Of a DNA stretch of 64,000 nucleotides, positions 10,411 through 18,685 are shown in pieces (positions within the stretch are counted from its first letter, which is position 1; each line of letters starts with the position of its first letter). The notes beneath the pieces were generated by a model, which worked only from the letters and a program-made list of their open reading frames with translations, was not told the origin of the DNA and searched no databases. The stretch lies in contig CACYMP010000003.1 in NCBI GenBank assembly GCA_902775565.1, positions 62,001 to 126,000 of the forward strand, read 5' to 3'. The stretch comes from Oscillospiraceae bacterium (lineage in GTDB: Bacteria > Bacillota > Clostridia > Saccharofermentanales > Saccharofermentanaceae). Position numbers and translations under genes: made by a program.

Positions 10411-10863
10411 TTACTTGAAGTTTTTGTCCTCCAAAGCCTTGAGCTGGTCTACGCGGACACCGTGTCTTCCGCCGCCGAAGCTGCCGCCGAAAAACGCATC
10501 GACCATTTCGAGAGCTACTGCCTGGCCGATTACCCTTGCACCGAAAGCCAAAACGTTGGCGTCGTTATGCTCACGGCAGATCCTTGCCGTGTACTCGTTA
10601 TGGGAAAGTGCGCAGCGGATTCCCTTGAACTTATTGCATGTGATCGAGATGCCGATGCCTGTTCCGCAGATGGCAATACCCTTTTCGGCCTTTCCGGAAA
10701 GGATGTCATCAGCGATAAGCTCGCCTGCCTCTACCCATGAATAAGGCTGATCGGCTGACTGTGCGCCCCTTTCGAGCACTTCAAAGCCCTTTTCCTTGAG
10801 GTGTGCGACAACCTTCTGTCTTAAATCGTAACCTGCGTGATCCGATGCGATTGTAACTACCAT
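10411..10863 (-). CDS. rpiB: Ribose-5-phosphate isomerase B
   Basis: This enzyme interconverts ribose 5-phosphate and ribulose 5-phosphate in the pentose phosphate pathway (RpiB/LacAB family). The 150-residue length is typical. Visible motifs are SDHAGYDLR near the N-terminus, the GTGIGISI phosphate-binding loop and the AKGIAICG-like KGIAICGTG segment carrying the conserved Cys. It begins 23 nt after the proA stop with GGAGG upstream, so proA and rpiB are probably cotranscribed. Confidence 0.95.
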   Translation of the reverse strand: MVVTIASDHAGYDLRQKVVAHLKEKGFEVLERGAQSADQPYSWVEAGELIADDILSGKAEKGIAICGTGIGISITCNKFKGIRCALSHNEYTARICREHNDANVLAFGARVIGQAVALEMVDAFFGGSFGGGRHGVRVDQLKALEDKNFK

Positions 10864-10886
10864 ATTTACTGCCTCCAGTTTTGTTA

Positions 10887-12161
10887 TCAGTGATGAATGT
10901 GCTTGAACTTCTTGGCACCCGAAGCGTAATCGCCTACGATATCGCCGTTTCCTAATAGCTTGTACTTGTAGGAAACAAGACCTTCAAGACCGACAGGGCC
11001 CCTTGCGTGGATCTTCGAGGTGGAAATGCCTACCTCGGCTCCGAAACCGTATCTGAAGCCGTCGGCAAATCTTGTAGAGCAGTTTACGAGAACGCTTCCA
11101 GAATCGACTCCGAGCATAAAGCGGTCAGCTGCAGCCTTGTCCTCTGTGATGATGGCGTCCGTGTGGCCGGAACCGTAGCGGTTGATATGGGCTATTGCCT
11201 CGTCAATGCCGCTGACTACCTTGACCGAGCACTTCATATCAAGGTACTCGTGGTGCCATTCAGTAACTTTTTCGGCTCCGAAAGCCTCTGAAACATAGTC
11301 GTCACCGTATATCGTGACTCCGGCATCGCGCAGTGTCTTAACGAGATCTTTAAGGAGAGTATCCTTCAAGGCTTCATCAACAAGGAATGTCTCTGTTGCG
11401 TTGCAGACGGACACATACTGTGTCTTGGCATCGACTGCGACCTTGAGAGCTTTCGCGGGATCGGCCTTCTCATTGATATATGTATGGCAGACGCCGTCAG
11501 CGTGGCCTAAGACCGCGATGTTGGTGTTCTGCATGATGTACTGTACGAAAGCATTGGATCCGCGGGGAATTATAAGATCGATATACTCGTCTAATTTGAG
11601 CATGTCGGAGATCTCCGCACGTGTTGTCAGGAGATTGAGCCAGCCTTCAGGAAGTCCTGCCTTAATACCGGCCTCATAGATGACCTCGGACAAGACCTTA
11701 TTTGTGTTGGCAGCCTCGCTTCCGCCCTTGAGGAATACGGCATTGCCGCTCTTGAGGCAGAGAGTCGCGATCTGGACCAGTGCGTCAGGCCTGCTCTCGA
11801 AAATAACGCCGATAACGCCGATAGGGCATGTTACGCGGTAGAGCTCAAGCCCGTCATCGAGCGTCGTATGGAGAGTCTGCTTGCCTACAGGGTCTTCAAG
11901 CGTCATGAGGCTTAATATTCCGTCTGTTACGTCGGCGATCTTTGCGTCAGCGAACTTGAGTCTCTTGATAAGCGGCTTTTCAAGATCCGCCGCCTCGGCA
12001 TTTGCGAGATCCTCGGCATTGGCTGCGATTATCCTGTCCTTTTCCGAATTCAGCGCGTCAGCGATCGCCTTGAGGGCGTTATCCTTCTGCTCACGGGTCA
12101 GAACAGCCATGCTGTACGATGCTTCACGGGCTTTTGCGGCCTTTTCTGTTAACTCAGACAT
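10887..12161 (-). CDS. proA: Gamma-glutamyl phosphate reductase
   Basis: This enzyme reduces gamma-glutamyl phosphate to glutamate semialdehyde with NADPH, the second step of proline synthesis. The 424-residue protein has the aldehyde-dehydrogenase-like fold: GVIFESRPDALVQIA, KGGSEAANTNK, PRGSNAFVQYI, the catalytic-cysteine region VSVCNATETFLV and the end motif GLVSYKYKLLGNG. No proB is visible next to it, so glutamate 5-kinase must lie elsewhere. The start has GGAG about 8 nt upstream. Confidence 0.96.
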   Translation of the reverse strand: MSELTEKAAKAREASYSMAVLTREQKDNALKAIADALNSEKDRIIAANAEDLANAEAADLEKPLIKRLKFADAKIADVTDGILSLMTLEDPVGKQTLHTTLDDGLELYRVTCPIGVIGVIFESRPDALVQIATLCLKSGNAVFLKGGSEAANTNKVLSEVIYEAGIKAGLPEGWLNLLTTRAEISDMLKLDEYIDLIIPRGSNAFVQYIMQNTNIAVLGHADGVCHTYINEKADPAKALKVAVDAKTQYVSVCNATETFLVDEALKDTLLKDLVKTLRDAGVTIYGDDYVSEAFGAEKVTEWHHEYLDMKCSVKVVSGIDEAIAHINRYGSGHTDAIITEDKAAADRFMLGVDSGSVLVNCSTRFADGFRYGFGAEVGISTSKIHARGPVGLEGLVSYKYKLLGNGDIVGDYASGAKKFKHIHH

Positions 12162-12527
12162 ACAGGTCTCCTATATATAATTTTTGAATGATTATAGCAA
12201 AATTTCGGCCGGTTTAAACTTTTTCCTTATGCACAAAAATGTTCATAATGTGCATAACTATGTCGATAACTCAAAAGACAGGTTTTCAGAAATTGTTTGT
12301 CCTTCAAAGCTAACAAACAAGGGATTCTGACATTTTGTTACGGTTTGTTGACAAAACAGTTACGAAATGATAAAGACTCTTTGATAGTCCAATAAACTAA
12401 GGCTTTGAGGCAATTAATCATATCTTGCGGGGGAACTGTGTCCACGAGAGAAATACACCTATTTTGTGAAAAATCCTCTTGACAAGGCAATTCCGTTCAA
12501 AGTTCTTCAGGGGCTATAAATTGGTGT
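12162..12527. other. AT-rich divergent intergenic region
   Basis: This region separates proA (leftward) from the methyltransferase gene (rightward) and contains no convincing gene. It holds an inverted repeat TTGTTTGT/ACAAACAA with a 12-nt loop at 12293-12320 and several T/A-rich repeats. A TTGACA at 12348 and another at 12479 have no good -10 at normal spacing. The functional rightward -10 appears to be the hexamer at 12528, just before the ATG. A leftward proA promoter probably lies near 12165-12230 but is not clear. Confidence 0.45.
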
Positions 12528-12533
12528 TATAAT
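12525..12533 (+). promoter_or_regulatory. Extended -10 promoter for a leaderless methyltransferase mRNA
   Basis: TGTTATAAT (extended -10, TGnTATAAT) is followed by 6 nt and then the ATG at 12540. The start of transcription would therefore fall on or next to the A of the ATG. No Shine-Dalgarno sequence lies in between; AGGGG occurs only about 25 nt upstream, outside the predicted mRNA. Confidence 0.6.
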
Positions 12534-12539
12534 CTCCGC

Positions 12540-13766
12540 ATGAAAATAATAATAACCACATTATTCGGGCTTGAAGCTCCGACCAGGGATGACCTTCTGG
12601 AAAGGGGCTTTTCAAAGACTCAGCTGGACGTAAAAGACGGTGTCATCACTTTGGATACCGGCAATGACAACTGGGCTTTGGACGTTGCCCGTGTAAATAT
12701 GTGGGCAAGGCATGCCGAGAGGGTGTTTTTCGAGGTGGGCGGATTCAAGACCGGGTCATCTGATAACTTCACAGAGGACGGCGCTGTCTTTTTCGAGTCG
12801 TGCAGAAAGCTCCCCTGGAACGATTTCATCCCCAAGGGCTGGGCATTCATAGTCAACGGCTTTTCAAGAAAATCCAAGCTCGACGGCATAAAGATGCTCC
12901 AAAAGCTCACGAAAAAGGCTATCGCCAGGAGTCTTGCCGCAGCGCGCGGCTTAGGCAGCGATGCAGTTATCGAAGAAGATGAACGTTTGGGCACGATCAG
13001 CATCCAGTTTGCCCTGGTAAACAACTACTGCCGCATGTTAATAGACACCACGGGCGAAGGTCTGCACAAGAGAGGCTACAGGCCGCTTACCCACGAGGCG
13101 CCTATCAGAGAGACCCTTGCAGCAGGCATGGTCACATATGCAAGATATAATCCCTTCGGCAAAGAAGCGCTCGTCGATCCGATGTGCGGATCCGGAACTA
13201 TCGTGATCGAGGCCGCCCAGATGGCCGCAGGCATCGCACCCGGCAGGTTCAGGCATTTCGATTACGAGGATCTTCCCTACATCGGCAACAAGGCTTACAG
13301 GACAGCGCTTGAGGAAGCCATGGACAATGAGGACCTGACTCCCCCTGACGACTGCTATTTCTTCGGTTCTGATATGGATTCGAGAGCCGTCCGTTCGGCT
13401 ATCGCCAATGCAAAAGCCGCAGGAGTCGCGGATTTCTGCAGATTTGACATCAGGGATGCATCTACTGTAACGCCTGAGTCGCTTGCAGCTTACACAGGCA
13501 TGGAAAGACAGCTCGTCATCACGAACCCTCCCTACGGAGGAAGACTCATGACGCCCGAAGAAGCCGAAGACATCTACCGTATGCTCGCGAAAAACCTCCT
13601 GACCCGCTCCGGTCAGTGCAAAAAAGGCATCAGGCTCTCACTTATCACGCCCGAAAACATGTTCGAGGACGCGACGGGGCTCAAGGCTGACAAGCGCGTA
13701 AAGCTTTATAACGGAAGCAAGATCTGCCACCTTTGCAACTACTACAAGCTCGGCTTCAAGAGATAA
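12540..13766 (+). CDS. THUMP-domain RlmL-like 23S rRNA methyltransferase
   Basis: This is a SAM-dependent N2-guanine or N6-adenine type methyltransferase of the RlmL/YpsC family, probably modifying 23S rRNA. The 408-residue protein has an N-terminal ferredoxin-like plus THUMP region (about 1-160), the RGYRPLTHEAPIRETLAAG signature, the SAM-binding DPMCGSGTIVIEAA, the FGSDMDSRAV acidic loop and the catalytic NPPYGGR. It has no ribosome binding site and is predicted to be leaderless. The next gene, a DNA glycosylase, starts 2 nt after its stop, so they form an operon. Confidence 0.9.
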   Translation: MKIIITTLFGLEAPTRDDLLERGFSKTQLDVKDGVITLDTGNDNWALDVARVNMWARHAERVFFEVGGFKTGSSDNFTEDGAVFFESCRKLPWNDFIPKGWAFIVNGFSRKSKLDGIKMLQKLTKKAIARSLAAARGLGSDAVIEEDERLGTISIQFALVNNYCRMLIDTTGEGLHKRGYRPLTHEAPIRETLAAGMVTYARYNPFGKEALVDPMCGSGTIVIEAAQMAAGIAPGRFRHFDYEDLPYIGNKAYRTALEEAMDNEDLTPPDDCYFFGSDMDSRAVRSAIANAKAAGVADFCRFDIRDASTVTPESLAAYTGMERQLVITNPPYGGRLMTPEEAEDIYRMLAKNLLTRSGQCKKGIRLSLITPENMFEDATGLKADKRVKLYNGSKICHLCNYYKLGFKR

Positions 13767-13768
13767 AG

Positions 13769-14614
13769 ATGGTTACCCGTAAGATCGGATTTTTCGACAT
13801 GCACAAGATCGCCGACTCCGGTCAGGCGTTCAGGATCCGTGATATAGACGAGACCCACACCGAGCTCGTCGCTTTTGGAAAATACCTTCAGGTAGCGGAC
13901 TTAGGCAACGGCGAATTCGCTTTCTCCTGCGACGAGAAGGATTTCAATTCTATCTGGGAAAACTATTTCGATCTCGGTCGCGATTATGAGTCGATCGTAA
14001 GGTCTATTGACTCCAAAGACAGCTATCTGAAAGATGCCGCGAAGTTCTCAAGCGGAATAAGGATCCTGAAACAGGAGCCGTTCGAGACGACTATCAGTTA
14101 CATCATCTCGCAGCGCCGTTCCATCCCTTCGATCACCACTTCGGTTGACCGTATCAGCGCACTCTGCGGAAAGAAGATCGAAGCGCCCAAACTCAAAGCT
14201 CCGTTCGTAAAGCCTCTTAAAGACGAATACTACGCGTTCCCCTCACCTTCCGGGCTCGCATCTCTCAGTCTGAAAGACATCGAAGGAACAGGCGTCGGCT
14301 ACAGGGCCCCTTATATCGCGCAGGCAGCAAAGGGCTTCAACGACGGATTGCTTGACCCCAAAGCACTCGCAAAGCTTGACGACGAGGCTCTCTACAAGGC
14401 TCTGACGGCTATGTACGGAGTCGGAACTAAGGTCGCAAACTGCGTGATGCTATTCGGCTATGCAAGGACAGCACGTTTCCCTGTCGATGTCTGGATACAG
14501 AGGATAATGGACAGATACTATGGCGGGAGCTTTGACTGCTCAAAGTATCCGGAGACTGCAGGCATAATGCAGCAGTTCATGTTCTACTACGAGAGAAGAA
14601 GAGATAACTTCTGA
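13769..14614 (+). CDS. 8-oxoguanine DNA glycosylase-type HhH-GPD enzyme
   Basis: This is a base-excision repair glycosylase/lyase of the OGG1/AlkA superfamily. The 281-residue protein has an N-terminal domain with SGQAFRI, then the helix-hairpin-helix region MYGVGTKVANCVMLFGY carrying the expected catalytic Lys, and the catalytic Asp in FPVDVWIQRIM. This Lys plus Asp pair supports 8-oxoguanine glycosylase rather than AlkA. The start at 13769 follows the upstream stop by 2 nt. It converges with the hydrolase gene with only 22 nt between stops and no obvious terminator. Confidence 0.88.
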   Translation: MVTRKIGFFDMHKIADSGQAFRIRDIDETHTELVAFGKYLQVADLGNGEFAFSCDEKDFNSIWENYFDLGRDYESIVRSIDSKDSYLKDAAKFSSGIRILKQEPFETTISYIISQRRSIPSITTSVDRISALCGKKIEAPKLKAPFVKPLKDEYYAFPSPSGLASLSLKDIEGTGVGYRAPYIAQAAKGFNDGLLDPKALAKLDDEALYKALTAMYGVGTKVANCVMLFGYARTARFPVDVWIQRIMDRYYGGSFDCSKYPETAGIMQQFMFYYERRRDNF

Positions 14615-14636
14615 CGACTGACTTACTGCTCACTTT

Positions 14637-16409
14637 TTAGATCAGGTTTATCTGCAGCAAGCTCCCGATGTCATCCCACTGATTGATCTTCTTGGCCGCA
14701 CCTGGACGTTCGGGATCAAATTTCTCAGCCCTGAAAAGAATGATCTTCCCGTCATCTGACGCATACAGATATCCTTTGTCCTTGATCTCACCGATCGGAA
14801 ACAGTCCTATAAAGTTATTGGTCAGCTTTCTCTTTATCAGTTCCGCAGGACTGTAGATATGGATCTCCCCGTTCTGATTAACAACAACGCAGCCTGCAGA
14901 GCAACGGAAAAAGCTCAACAGCTTGGTATCGCTGATAAATTCCTGAAGATCACTGATCTCCTCGGCTGAAGGCGGTCCGAAGAACTTCAGCCCCTTTATC
15001 GGCATTCCGGAATAAGCAAGGCTTTCAAGTTCGGCTTTTACCTTGTAATCCTTCTTCCCGATAAACGCATGGATGCAGCTGATTGCCTTTTTGGATATCG
15101 CCATCTCAGGTCTTTCGGTCATAAAGCAGTGATCTGCTTTCTCTGCGCCTGATTTGAGTACGATCATTTCAATATCAGTACCTTCAGTTCTCTTTACCGC
15201 ATCATAAAGAGTCTTGCTGTCCTCAAAGCATCCGTCATCCTCACCTGTGATCAGCAGGACAGGCGGTATAAGGTAGCCGTGATAATCCATCTCGACGTTT
15301 TTGAGTTCTTTCGGGAATCCCTGGAACGTCGGGTAAAGGAAAAGCGATTTCGTAAGCGGATGATTATCTTTGAAAAGGAAGAATCCGGACAGCAGGATAA
15401 CAGATCCGATCTTATAATCGCATGTGATGTCGTACTTTGCTGCATTTGAGATCATTAATGACAGTATCCAGATAAGATAAGCTCCCGATGATGCTCCTGC
15501 CAGATGAAAACGGCTGACCGAATCCTTTTTTGCAATGGTATCGATAACCGCCGCGATATCATCGATCATGGTCTTAATCTTTCTGGCTTCATCAAGATTC
15601 CTGTAGCCGACGGAATACACGCGCATCCCGGTCCTTTCGGCCAAAGCAGCCAGGAATCCCGGATTATCTCCCTTATCCCCGTATTTGAAAGCGCCGCCGT
15701 GGCAATAGACTATGGCTTCAGAGGTTTTCGCATTCAAAGGCAGATATACATCGTAAGCATCATGTTTTTCAATTATGTAGTTGCATACCGGAGCAGAAGG
15801 CTTCTCCTCTTTTTTCTCTTCTGCCTTCTCTTCAGCGGTATTATTCCCGGCAGGCACACTAGGAACAAAGAAAGCCTTCTCATCACTGCCGTATACGTAG
15901 CCTTTGCTCTCCATGAAAAAATCAATGGCGCGGTTTCCGGTCTCATTGCTTTTTTCTTCCAGGATCAAAGCCTCGATCGCATAGATCATGGTCAACATAT
16001 GATCATCCCAGAGAAGATACGATTTGTTCTTCGCCAAAACATATGCTTCGGCAAGGCTTACATAGCCCTCATGACTGAATTCATAGTATTCAACGCTGTT
16101 TCTTACGCGCTGATCTTCGGGCAGCTTGTCATTCTCATTGTAATTACGTTCGGGACAGAAAATAAGCGGGCGCTCTTCATCAGAATAACCCTGCTTTTCC
16201 ATATATCTTCTGCAGTAATCAGCCGCTTCCTCATCAGTGTACGGGGAACGGTTATTTTCCTTGCAGATCTCAAGTCTTATGGCCTGGACCATCTCGTAAA
16301 CAAGCGGATCCTTAGTTATGAAATAATTGAATTCAGCCAAATAGTATGCCTCAGCCAGAGGAAGTCCGTGATCACGGTATAAAGCTAAATAATCAGTATG
16401 TCCTTTCAT
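14637..16409 (-). CDS. Alpha/beta hydrolase downstream of the retron RT, with duplicated N-terminal region
   Basis: This 590-residue protein has three parts. Residues 10-183 contain two copies of a helical unit about 100 residues apart (LPLAEAYYLAEFNYF and VSLAEAYVLAKNKSY). Residues 205-455 are an alpha/beta hydrolase of the hormone-sensitive-lipase/esterase type: oxyanion motif HGGAF at 237-241, nucleophile elbow GASSG at 305-309, an acidic pair at 391-392 and a histidine at 427 in ADHCF. Residues 495-590 are a C-terminal extension that may resemble SUKH/Knr4 folds (low confidence). An acidic Glu/Lys linker joins the first two parts. It starts 21 nt after the reverse transcriptase stop with a GAGGAG site, so it is probably co-expressed with the retron. 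The substrate is unknown. Confidence 0.75.
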   Translation of the reverse strand: MKGHTDYLALYRDHGLPLAEAYYLAEFNYFITKDPLVYEMVQAIRLEICKENNRSPYTDEEAADYCRRYMEKQGYSDEERPLIFCPERNYNENDKLPEDQRVRNSVEYYEFSHEGYVSLAEAYVLAKNKSYLLWDDHMLTMIYAIEALILEEKSNETGNRAIDFFMESKGYVYGSDEKAFFVPSVPAGNNTAEEKAEEKKEEKPSAPVCNYIIEKHDAYDVYLPLNAKTSEAIVYCHGGAFKYGDKGDNPGFLAALAERTGMRVYSVGYRNLDEARKIKTMIDDIAAVIDTIAKKDSVSRFHLAGASSGAYLIWILSLMISNAAKYDITCDYKIGSVILLSGFFLFKDNHPLTKSLFLYPTFQGFPKELKNVEMDYHGYLIPPVLLITGEDDGCFEDSKTLYDAVKRTEGTDIEMIVLKSGAEKADHCFMTERPEMAISKKAISCIHAFIGKKDYKVKAELESLAYSGMPIKGLKFFGPPSAEEISDLQEFISDTKLLSFFRCSAGCVVVNQNGEIHIYSPAELIKRKLTNNFIGLFPIGEIKDKGYLYASDDGKIILFRAEKFDPERPGAAKKINQWDDIGSLLQINLI

Positions 16410-16430
16410 AATCTCTTCTCCTCATATCCG

Positions 16431-17927
16431 TCAGCCGAGATATCCCTTCAACTTAAGTTTACTGTAAATCATAAGCAACTCATCGAGGCAATTTTTAATT
16501 ATTTCCCCGCTTTGGGCAAATTCGTAAACAGGAATCGTGAAAACAAAATGTGCCTTCTTAATGCATTTGATGTGATGTGACTTAAGTGCCGGAAAATCAT
16601 GATCTTTCATGAGCCAGACAATATATCTGAACAGATATGTATCCCTGGAGTTATTCGGTTTAAGATCGACACGGACGGTCAGGCCGTCATATTTCCAAAA
16701 AGATTTCCCGACCTCCACAAAGTTGCAGGAGTCCTGCGCAGTCAGAATGTGATTCCTGCATATATCAGAAGCGTAATTAACATATCTTTTGTAGAGTGTA
16801 TCGAATTCACAGTCGTAATTCCTGAGACACTGATTCAGTTCATAAACGATCTGCTTCAATTCCCTGTCTCTGCGGTCGACCATGGAGGCAAACTCTGCAC
16901 GTCCTATCAGCATATTGAGATAAGATTCCTCGTGCCTCATCTCGGGACTTGCAAACACGCTTCCGAATCCGTCAGGGTTCTTATGTTCAAGATGTGAGGT
17001 AATGCCAAACTTCTTGATGTAATACAATTCCTGACGCAGATTATGCTTATATTCGGAAGGTACTCTGATTCTTCTGTTGTTTACGACTATACCGGTGACA
17101 ATATGTCTTGAGCCTTTCTTATACACCCTCGTCTTCTTAAAGTTCGGCCTGTAGTGTTCCTTCCTGAGCTGATCAGTGACAAAGCCGATAAGCGTCTTTG
17201 CATCAAACTCCTGCTCACTCGAGAATGTAAGGTCATCGCAATATCTTGAATACGTGATTCCGGATGCATCACAGTACATCGCTACAGTCCTGTCAAAATC
17301 AGCCAATGCAAGATTGGCAAGCTGCGGAGATGTACACGACCCCTGATTCAGGTGCCCGTCATGGCAGACAAGCTTCGTAAGAACAGTCTTAACCTCTTTG
17401 TTATAGCCGGTGTACTTGCTGAAGATCTCGAAAACCTTACTCTGTCTGGTGCTGTCAAAGAAATCCTTGATATCCATCTTGACCAGATAATCGTGCCCGG
17501 CATGTGCTCTTGCGTTAGTTACTACCGAGATCCTCTTCCTGTACGCATAGGCATATCTCGAAGTGTACTTTGCATCGATAACGTCAAGAATATATTTCTT
17601 TATATTGCGCTGATAGAAAGCAAGATCCTCATCGACCTTGTAAATATGCCTGTAACCGCCGCCGTTACGCTTGGGTATCGGAGTATGGATGTAGTATCTG
17701 GAAGTATCCGCAAGCATCTCGGAAAGGAGTCTGTATTCCTTCCAGAAAGCATCGGCATTCGAAAAACCGTCATACCTGCAGAGCATAACAAAAGACTTCA
17801 TGGATTCAAGACACGGAAGCTCGTCGGCGCGGTTATTGAAGCTGTCCGTCTCCCCCGCATCTCTGAGGATCTGAACTTCAACAGACGTCAAAGGTCTCAT
17901 AAGCTTTCTTCTCAGGTAGGTATTCAT
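16431..17927 (-). CDS. Retron reverse transcriptase
   Basis: This enzyme would reverse transcribe part of its own noncoding RNA into branched msDNA. The 498-residue protein has PIPKRNGG (83-90), the retron-specific NARAH (NAxxH, 138-142), MDIKDFFDS with the catalytic Asp (151-159), NQGSCTSPQLANLALA (194-209), the catalytic YCDD (229-232) and the retron-specific VTG (277-279). The thumb region follows to about 365. About 70 residues before and 130 after the core make it longer than the common 320-residue retron RTs. The start at 17927 is chosen because GGAGG lies 8-10 nt upstream and because the msr-msd RNA covers the sequence further up. It is followed by the hydrolase gene. Confidence 0.92.
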   Translation of the reverse strand: MNTYLRRKLMRPLTSVEVQILRDAGETDSFNNRADELPCLESMKSFVMLCRYDGFSNADAFWKEYRLLSEMLADTSRYYIHTPIPKRNGGGYRHIYKVDEDLAFYQRNIKKYILDVIDAKYTSRYAYAYRKRISVVTNARAHAGHDYLVKMDIKDFFDSTRQSKVFEIFSKYTGYNKEVKTVLTKLVCHDGHLNQGSCTSPQLANLALADFDRTVAMYCDASGITYSRYCDDLTFSSEQEFDAKTLIGFVTDQLRKEHYRPNFKKTRVYKKGSRHIVTGIVVNNRRIRVPSEYKHNLRQELYYIKKFGITSHLEHKNPDGFGSVFASPEMRHEESYLNMLIGRAEFASMVDRRDRELKQIVYELNQCLRNYDCEFDTLYKRYVNYASDICRNHILTAQDSCNFVEVGKSFWKYDGLTVRVDLKPNNSRDTYLFRYIVWLMKDHDFPALKSHHIKCIKKAHFVFTIPVYEFAQSGEIIKNCLDELLMIYSKLKLKGYLG

Positions 17928-17949
17928 ACCGGCCTCCAAATATAGTAAT

Positions 17950-18113
17950 GCCACAAAGCGACGATACATATACCGGAGGCGGGCAAACACCGGAGGCGGA
18001 ACGCCTACTGTGTTTGCGATTCCAACACGTTGGCCAAGAGTGCCGACTCAGCACTCCTACTTAAGTAATAAAAGAAACCACTCAAGAAATAAACACTATC
18101 GTCGCTTTGTGGC
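17950..18113 (-). ncRNA. Retron msr-msd noncoding RNA
   Basis: This RNA lies directly upstream of the reverse transcriptase, ending 22 nt before its ATG. Perfect 17-bp inverted repeats a1 (18097-18113) and a2 (17950-17966) enclose it, as in known retrons. The base after a1 on the transcribed strand is G (18096, in ATAGTG), a good candidate for the priming/branching guanosine. The msr part has two hairpins: CTTGAGT/ACTTAAG (18060-18086, one G-U pair) and GAGTGC/GCACTC (18038-18056). The msd part has a hairpin GCAAACAC/GTGTTTGC (17983-18017) with an inner AGGCG-TTC-CGCCT stem. The exact msDNA 3' end cannot be read from the sequence. Confidence 0.88.
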
Positions 18114-18127
18114 TAGGTATGAATCCA

Positions 18128-18133
18128 ATTATA
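18128..18133 (-). promoter_or_regulatory. Candidate -10 element for the retron RNA
   Basis: A perfect TATAAT on the minus strand ends 14 nt before the a1 repeat, so transcription would begin about 5-8 nt ahead of a1, as expected for an msr start. No good -35 is present at 17 nt. Read-through from the GNAT gene is also possible. Confidence 0.45.
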
Positions 18134-18160
18134 GCCATCAAGGCTTTGTAATTCACTCGA

Positions 18161-18685
18161 TTATGAGGACAACTTCAGCTCTTTGACATAGATGTTCCGT
18201 AAAAGCCCGCCATACAGCTCTTCCTGATGGTCAAATTCATATCCCATGGCCAAAAAGTTATTGAAGCTATGAGGATTATCGGGCGAAACAGACGTGCAGA
18301 AGTGTGTGAAGCCACGGCTTAAAGCCTCTTCCTCCAGCAACCGGATAAGTTTCCTTTGAAGGCCGTTGCCACGATATTCTTCTTTAACAATGATCAGCTT
18401 TAAGTCCATTGCTTTATCAACGGAGAATTTATCAAGATTTACGCGCAGATCCGTCTCGGGCGGAACAGGGTCAACAGCGATCCCGATTGCTATCAGGTCG
18501 TTTTCAACAAACACTCCGAGAGCGATATTTCTTTCAGACAGCGCCTGAGCAAGTATTTCCGGACTGTTTTTCCTTAATATGGTCTTGTCCTTCAGTCCGG
18601 AGATCGTGACATCCTGCAGTTCCATGACCGCATCAAGATCAGCTCCGGTTAAAGGACGGATAAATAACCTGCTCTCATCTATCAT
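18161..18685 (-). CDS. GNAT-family N-acetyltransferase
   Basis: This 174-residue protein has the GNAT fold. It begins with RLFIRPLTGADLDAVMEL, then has KLIIVKEEYRGNGLQRKLI, the acetyl-CoA-binding Q/RxxGxG/A-type motif A, and ends with SVSPDNPHSFNNFLAMGYEF, the usual C-terminal motif. The acceptor substrate cannot be predicted. It overlaps the end of the MurD-CapA gene by 11 nt, so it is probably part of the same transcript and may act on the same envelope or amino-acid-linked product. The retron RNA begins about 50 nt downstream. Confidence 0.85.
   Translation of the reverse strand: MIDESRLFIRPLTGADLDAVMELQDVTISGLKDKTILRKNSPEILAQALSERNIALGVFVENDLIAIGIAVDPVPPETDLRVNLDKFSVDKAMDLKLIIVKEEYRGNGLQRKLIRLLEEEALSRGFTHFCTSVSPDNPHSFNNFLAMGYEFDHQEELYGGLLRNIYVKELKLSS

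Noticed and set aside
12348..12484. TTGACA boxes at 12348 and 12479 as -35 elements for the methyltransferase
   Set aside because: Neither has a -10 at 16-18 nt; the only good hexamer is the one at 12528 next to the ATG.
15504..16382. Open frame of 292 residues on the + strand
   Set aside because: It is antisense to the hydrolase gene, hydrophobic without pattern, and lacks a ribosome site.
16431..18113. Group II intron or diversity-generating retroelement RT
   Set aside because: No maturase domain, intron RNA, template repeat or Avd gene is seen; the NAxxH and VTG motifs and a1/a2 repeats point to a retron.
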